A DNA stretch of 64,000 nucleotides from Scytonema sp045865695 (GTDB lineage: Bacteria; Cyanobacteriota; Cyanobacteriia; Cyanobacteriales; Nostocaceae): assembly GCF_045865695.1 (NCBI RefSeq), contig NZ_BAACAP010000210.1, positions 18,602-82,601 of the forward strand. The letters run 5' to 3'. Both the position numbers and the translations under genes were made by a program. The notes beneath the pieces are model-generated. The model made no database searches and was not told where the DNA came from. It worked only from the letters and a program-made list of their open reading frames with translations. Below, in pieces: positions 62,266-64,000 of this stretch; within the stretch, counting starts at the first letter, position 1, and each line of letters opens with the position of its first letter.

Positions 62266-63150
62266 TTAGTCAAGCAGACCTTTATGACGATCGAGAAAGT
62301 TTTTGATGTCTGTTGCAATTTCCTGAGCATGAGTTTCAAGTGCAAAGTGACCGGTGTTGTAGAAACAGACTTCGGCATTGGGATTGTCGTGCTTGAAAGC
62401 CTCAGCACCCGATGGTAGAAAGAATGAATCGTTCTTGCCCCAGACAGTGAGGGTAGGAGGTCGGTGAGTACGGAAGTATTCCTGAAACTTTGGGTAAAGC
62501 GCAATATTGTTCTGATAATCCAGAAATAGATCGAGCTGAATTTCGTTATTACCAGGTCGGTCTAGAAGCGCCCGATCGAGTGTATAAGACTCAGGCGCAA
62601 TTAGGCTTATGTTATCAACTCCATGCACATATTGAAACTTTATCATGTCGTTTTGAAGGATGCTGCGGAGTGCTGAACGATTTTCTGGGGTAGGGTTTTG
62701 CCAGTAACGCTGAATTGGGTTCCAGCCTTCGCTGAGTCCTTCTTCATAGGCATTGCCATTCTGCGAGATTAGAGCAGTAATTCGTTCGGGATGTGCGATC
62801 GCCAGTCGAAAGCCGATTGGCGCGCCATAGTCAAAGACATAAATGGCATATCTACTCAATCCTACAACTTGCGTAAAACGTTCGATCGTCTCAGCCAACC
62901 GATCAAAAGTATATTCAAATTGCTCTCGCTTTGGAGCATCTGAGAAACCGAAGCCTGGTAAATCTGGTGCAATTAAATGATATCGATCGGCCAGCAGTGG
63001 AATTAAATTGCGGTACATATGAGAAGAGGTTGGAAAACCGTGTAGCAACAGTATTGTTGGGTTATCTTTTGCTCCCGCCTCACGGTAGAAAATATTCAGT
63101 CCATCGACTTCGACAGTATGGTACATTGCTAATCCACTTACTTTGTTCAT
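62266..63150 (-). CDS. Alpha/beta hydrolase with Asp nucleophile (dehalogenase/epoxide-hydrolase-like)
   Basis: From ATG 63150 (MNKVSGLAMYHTVEVDG) it has 294 residues. It has LLLHGFPTSSHMYRNLIPLL (oxyanion HG motif), nucleophile elbow VFDYGAPIGFRLA with Asp in place of Ser, LTVWGKNDSFF (acid) and NTGHFALETHAQEIA (catalytic His). Asp nucleophiles define haloalkane dehalogenases and epoxide hydrolases, so one of these is likelier than an esterase. aaagaag stands before the ATG. An ORF start at 63207 is not needed. Confidence 0.87.
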   Translation of the reverse strand: MNKVSGLAMYHTVEVDGLNIFYREAGAKDNPTILLLHGFPTSSHMYRNLIPLLADRYHLIAPDLPGFGFSDAPKREQFEYTFDRLAETIERFTQVVGLSRYAIYVFDYGAPIGFRLAIAHPERITALISQNGNAYEEGLSEGWNPIQRYWQNPTPENRSALRSILQNDMIKFQYVHGVDNISLIAPESYTLDRALLDRPGNNEIQLDLFLDYQNNIALYPKFQEYFRTHRPPTLTVWGKNDSFFLPSGAEAFKHDNPNAEVCFYNTGHFALETHAQEIATDIKNFLDRHKGLLD

Positions 63151-63609
63151 GACATCTTCTTTCCCTAGAGTTGTTGTAAGGCGTTGCTGAAAGGCAGTAT
63201 GAATCAAACGCAGTTTCGAGCATACAGCACCTATTTCATACCCAGAATCAGCAACGCCTGTTGCAGAGACATAAGTCTGGCTTAGGTGTTGAGATAGAAC
63301 TTTAGCGAATATAAAAATTCTGCTCTAAACCTTTGAGGAAAAGAGATTTATCGTGTGAGAAGCACTTTGAAATCTCTTCCCTTCAACTCTGCAATCGTTT
63401 GTATGAGTTTAATGTATGAGATTCGCTTAGGATTGTCGTCAATTCAAAGTCTGTATTTTAAGCAGCGAAATGATTGAGAGTTAATCAATTTGAGGGGGTA
63501 GGATGAATCAAACTTAGGTTTGATTGCCTGCCCTCATAGACTAAAATCTCTCGCTGCAAACGGATGACTGGCTACGATCGTTAACCCAGGTAGCAGTACC
63601 ATCTTGCTT
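63151..63609. other. Gene-free spacer with hairpin
   Basis: No gene is seen. A hairpin at about 63492-63535 has atcaaac (63507-63513) and gtttgat (63518-63524) as core and gaggg/ccctc as outer arms. It lies downstream of the LuxR-type gene on the minus strand and may terminate its transcript, though there is no clear U tract. Confidence 0.5.
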
Positions 63610-64000
63610 TCACAAGCTAGCAATTCCGCGTTTCAGTGCTATAATAGCTGCTTGAGTGCGATCTTTGACATCGAGCTTGCTCAAAATTCGGTTGATATGA
63701 GTCTTCACCGTACTTTCACTAATCGTTAGCGCAACGCTAATTTCCTGATTGCTCATTCCCTGTCCGACTAACCGGAGAACTTCTAGCTCACGATCGCTCA
63801 ATTCTGGTTTGGTCATCCGCTGTACTAGCTTGGCAGCCACGTTAAGGGGAATATACTGTTGCCCCCTGTTCACGGTACGAATTGCTGTCAATAGTTCCTC
63901 TGGCTCAGAGTCCTTCAGTAAATACCCCTTTGCCCCGGCTCGCAATCCTCGATAAATCTCTTCATCAGTATCATACGTGGTCAGCACAATAATCCGGGCG
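63610..64000 (-). CDS. NarL/FixJ-type response regulator, partial
   Basis: The C-terminal part of a two-domain response regulator. The receiver end is IIVLTTYDTDEEIYRGLRAG with the Lys of GYLLKDSEPEEL, then the LuxR HTH LSDRELEVLRLVGQGMSNQE with ESTVKTHINRILSKLDVKDR. The gene continues beyond the window edge, so the phospho-acceptor Asp is not seen. Its partner kinase is presumably outside. The stop is at 63610. Confidence 0.9.
   Translation of the reverse strand, partial: ARIIVLTTYDTDEEIYRGLRAGAKGYLLKDSEPEELLTAIRTVNRGQQYIPLNVAAKLVQRMTKPELSDRELEVLRLVGQGMSNQEISVALTISESTVKTHINRILSKLDVKDRTQAAIIALKRGIASL

Overview
This window looks like the chromosome of a filamentous, probably heterocyst-forming cyanobacterium (Nostocales type). 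The palindrome gcgatcgc recurs throughout. There are heptanucleotide tandem repeats of the kind known from this group, a tocopherol (homogentisate phytyltransferase) gene pair, a small Psb34-like photosystem protein, and CHAT-TPR, filamentous-haemagglutinin and PEP-CTERM surface proteins. The assignment rests on gene content and repeats only; no rRNA or tRNA gene was seen.

Region 1 (1-19.3 kb) is mostly core genome. It holds secreted or surface proteins (RTX, CHAT-TPR protease-like, FhaB-like, PEP-CTERM), then a minus-strand run of a tocopherol methyltransferase, homogentisate phytyltransferase, a TPR protein and a CobA-HemD fusion. A KtrB-KtrA potassium uptake pair, a TPR protein, QueA, YraN and a pentapeptide protein follow. 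Heptamer repeats lie between these genes and also inside several of them, in protein linkers.

Region 2 (19.7-31.5 kb) carries a sensor kinase that has lost its phospho-accepting histidine domain, a glycosyltransferase, an AT-rich ATPase plus TOPRIM/DUF4435 pair that resembles the PARIS anti-phage system, an orphan antitoxin-like protein, RtcB, and an AhpD-GGDEF-EAL fusion. A two-copy miniature element starts here.

Region 3 (31.9-35.1 kb) is a graveyard: fragments of carboxymuconolactone decarboxylase, AraC, aldo/keto reductase and MFS genes surround an intact SDR and an intact GC-rich zinc-type dehydrogenase of foreign composition.

Region 4 (35.2-41.7 kb) is a minus-strand operon: HTH regulator, membrane AAA ATPase, YdjM-like membrane hydrolase, HerA-type ATPase and HlyD-like coiled-coil protein. 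A direct-repeat operator lies in front of it. An HNH endonuclease gene with a structured leader has cut a second copy of the HerA gene.

Region 5 (42.8-58.4 kb) is the most interesting part: a patchwork of oxidoreductases and tailoring enzymes. It contains a metallo-beta-lactamase fold enzyme, an isonitrile-hydratase-like DJ-1 protein, SnoaL folds, NmrA reductases, a methyltransferase, RidA, a GMC oxidoreductase, a flavin monooxygenase, SDRs, an AraC regulator and a UGT-type glycosyltransferase. Five copies of one promoter module, each with two 11-bp direct repeats exactly 21 bp apart, stand in front of genes here. At least two of these copies are preceded by relics of the 3' end of the AraC gene, and shorter traces of it lie before the others. 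I infer one AraC regulon assembled by duplication of a regulator-end plus promoter cassette.

Region 6 (58.6-64 kb) has an IS607 element with TnpB, a truncated WD40 protein, a DsbA-like thioredoxin, an IS5-type transposase relic, an alpha/beta hydrolase and a LuxR-type response regulator cut by the window end.
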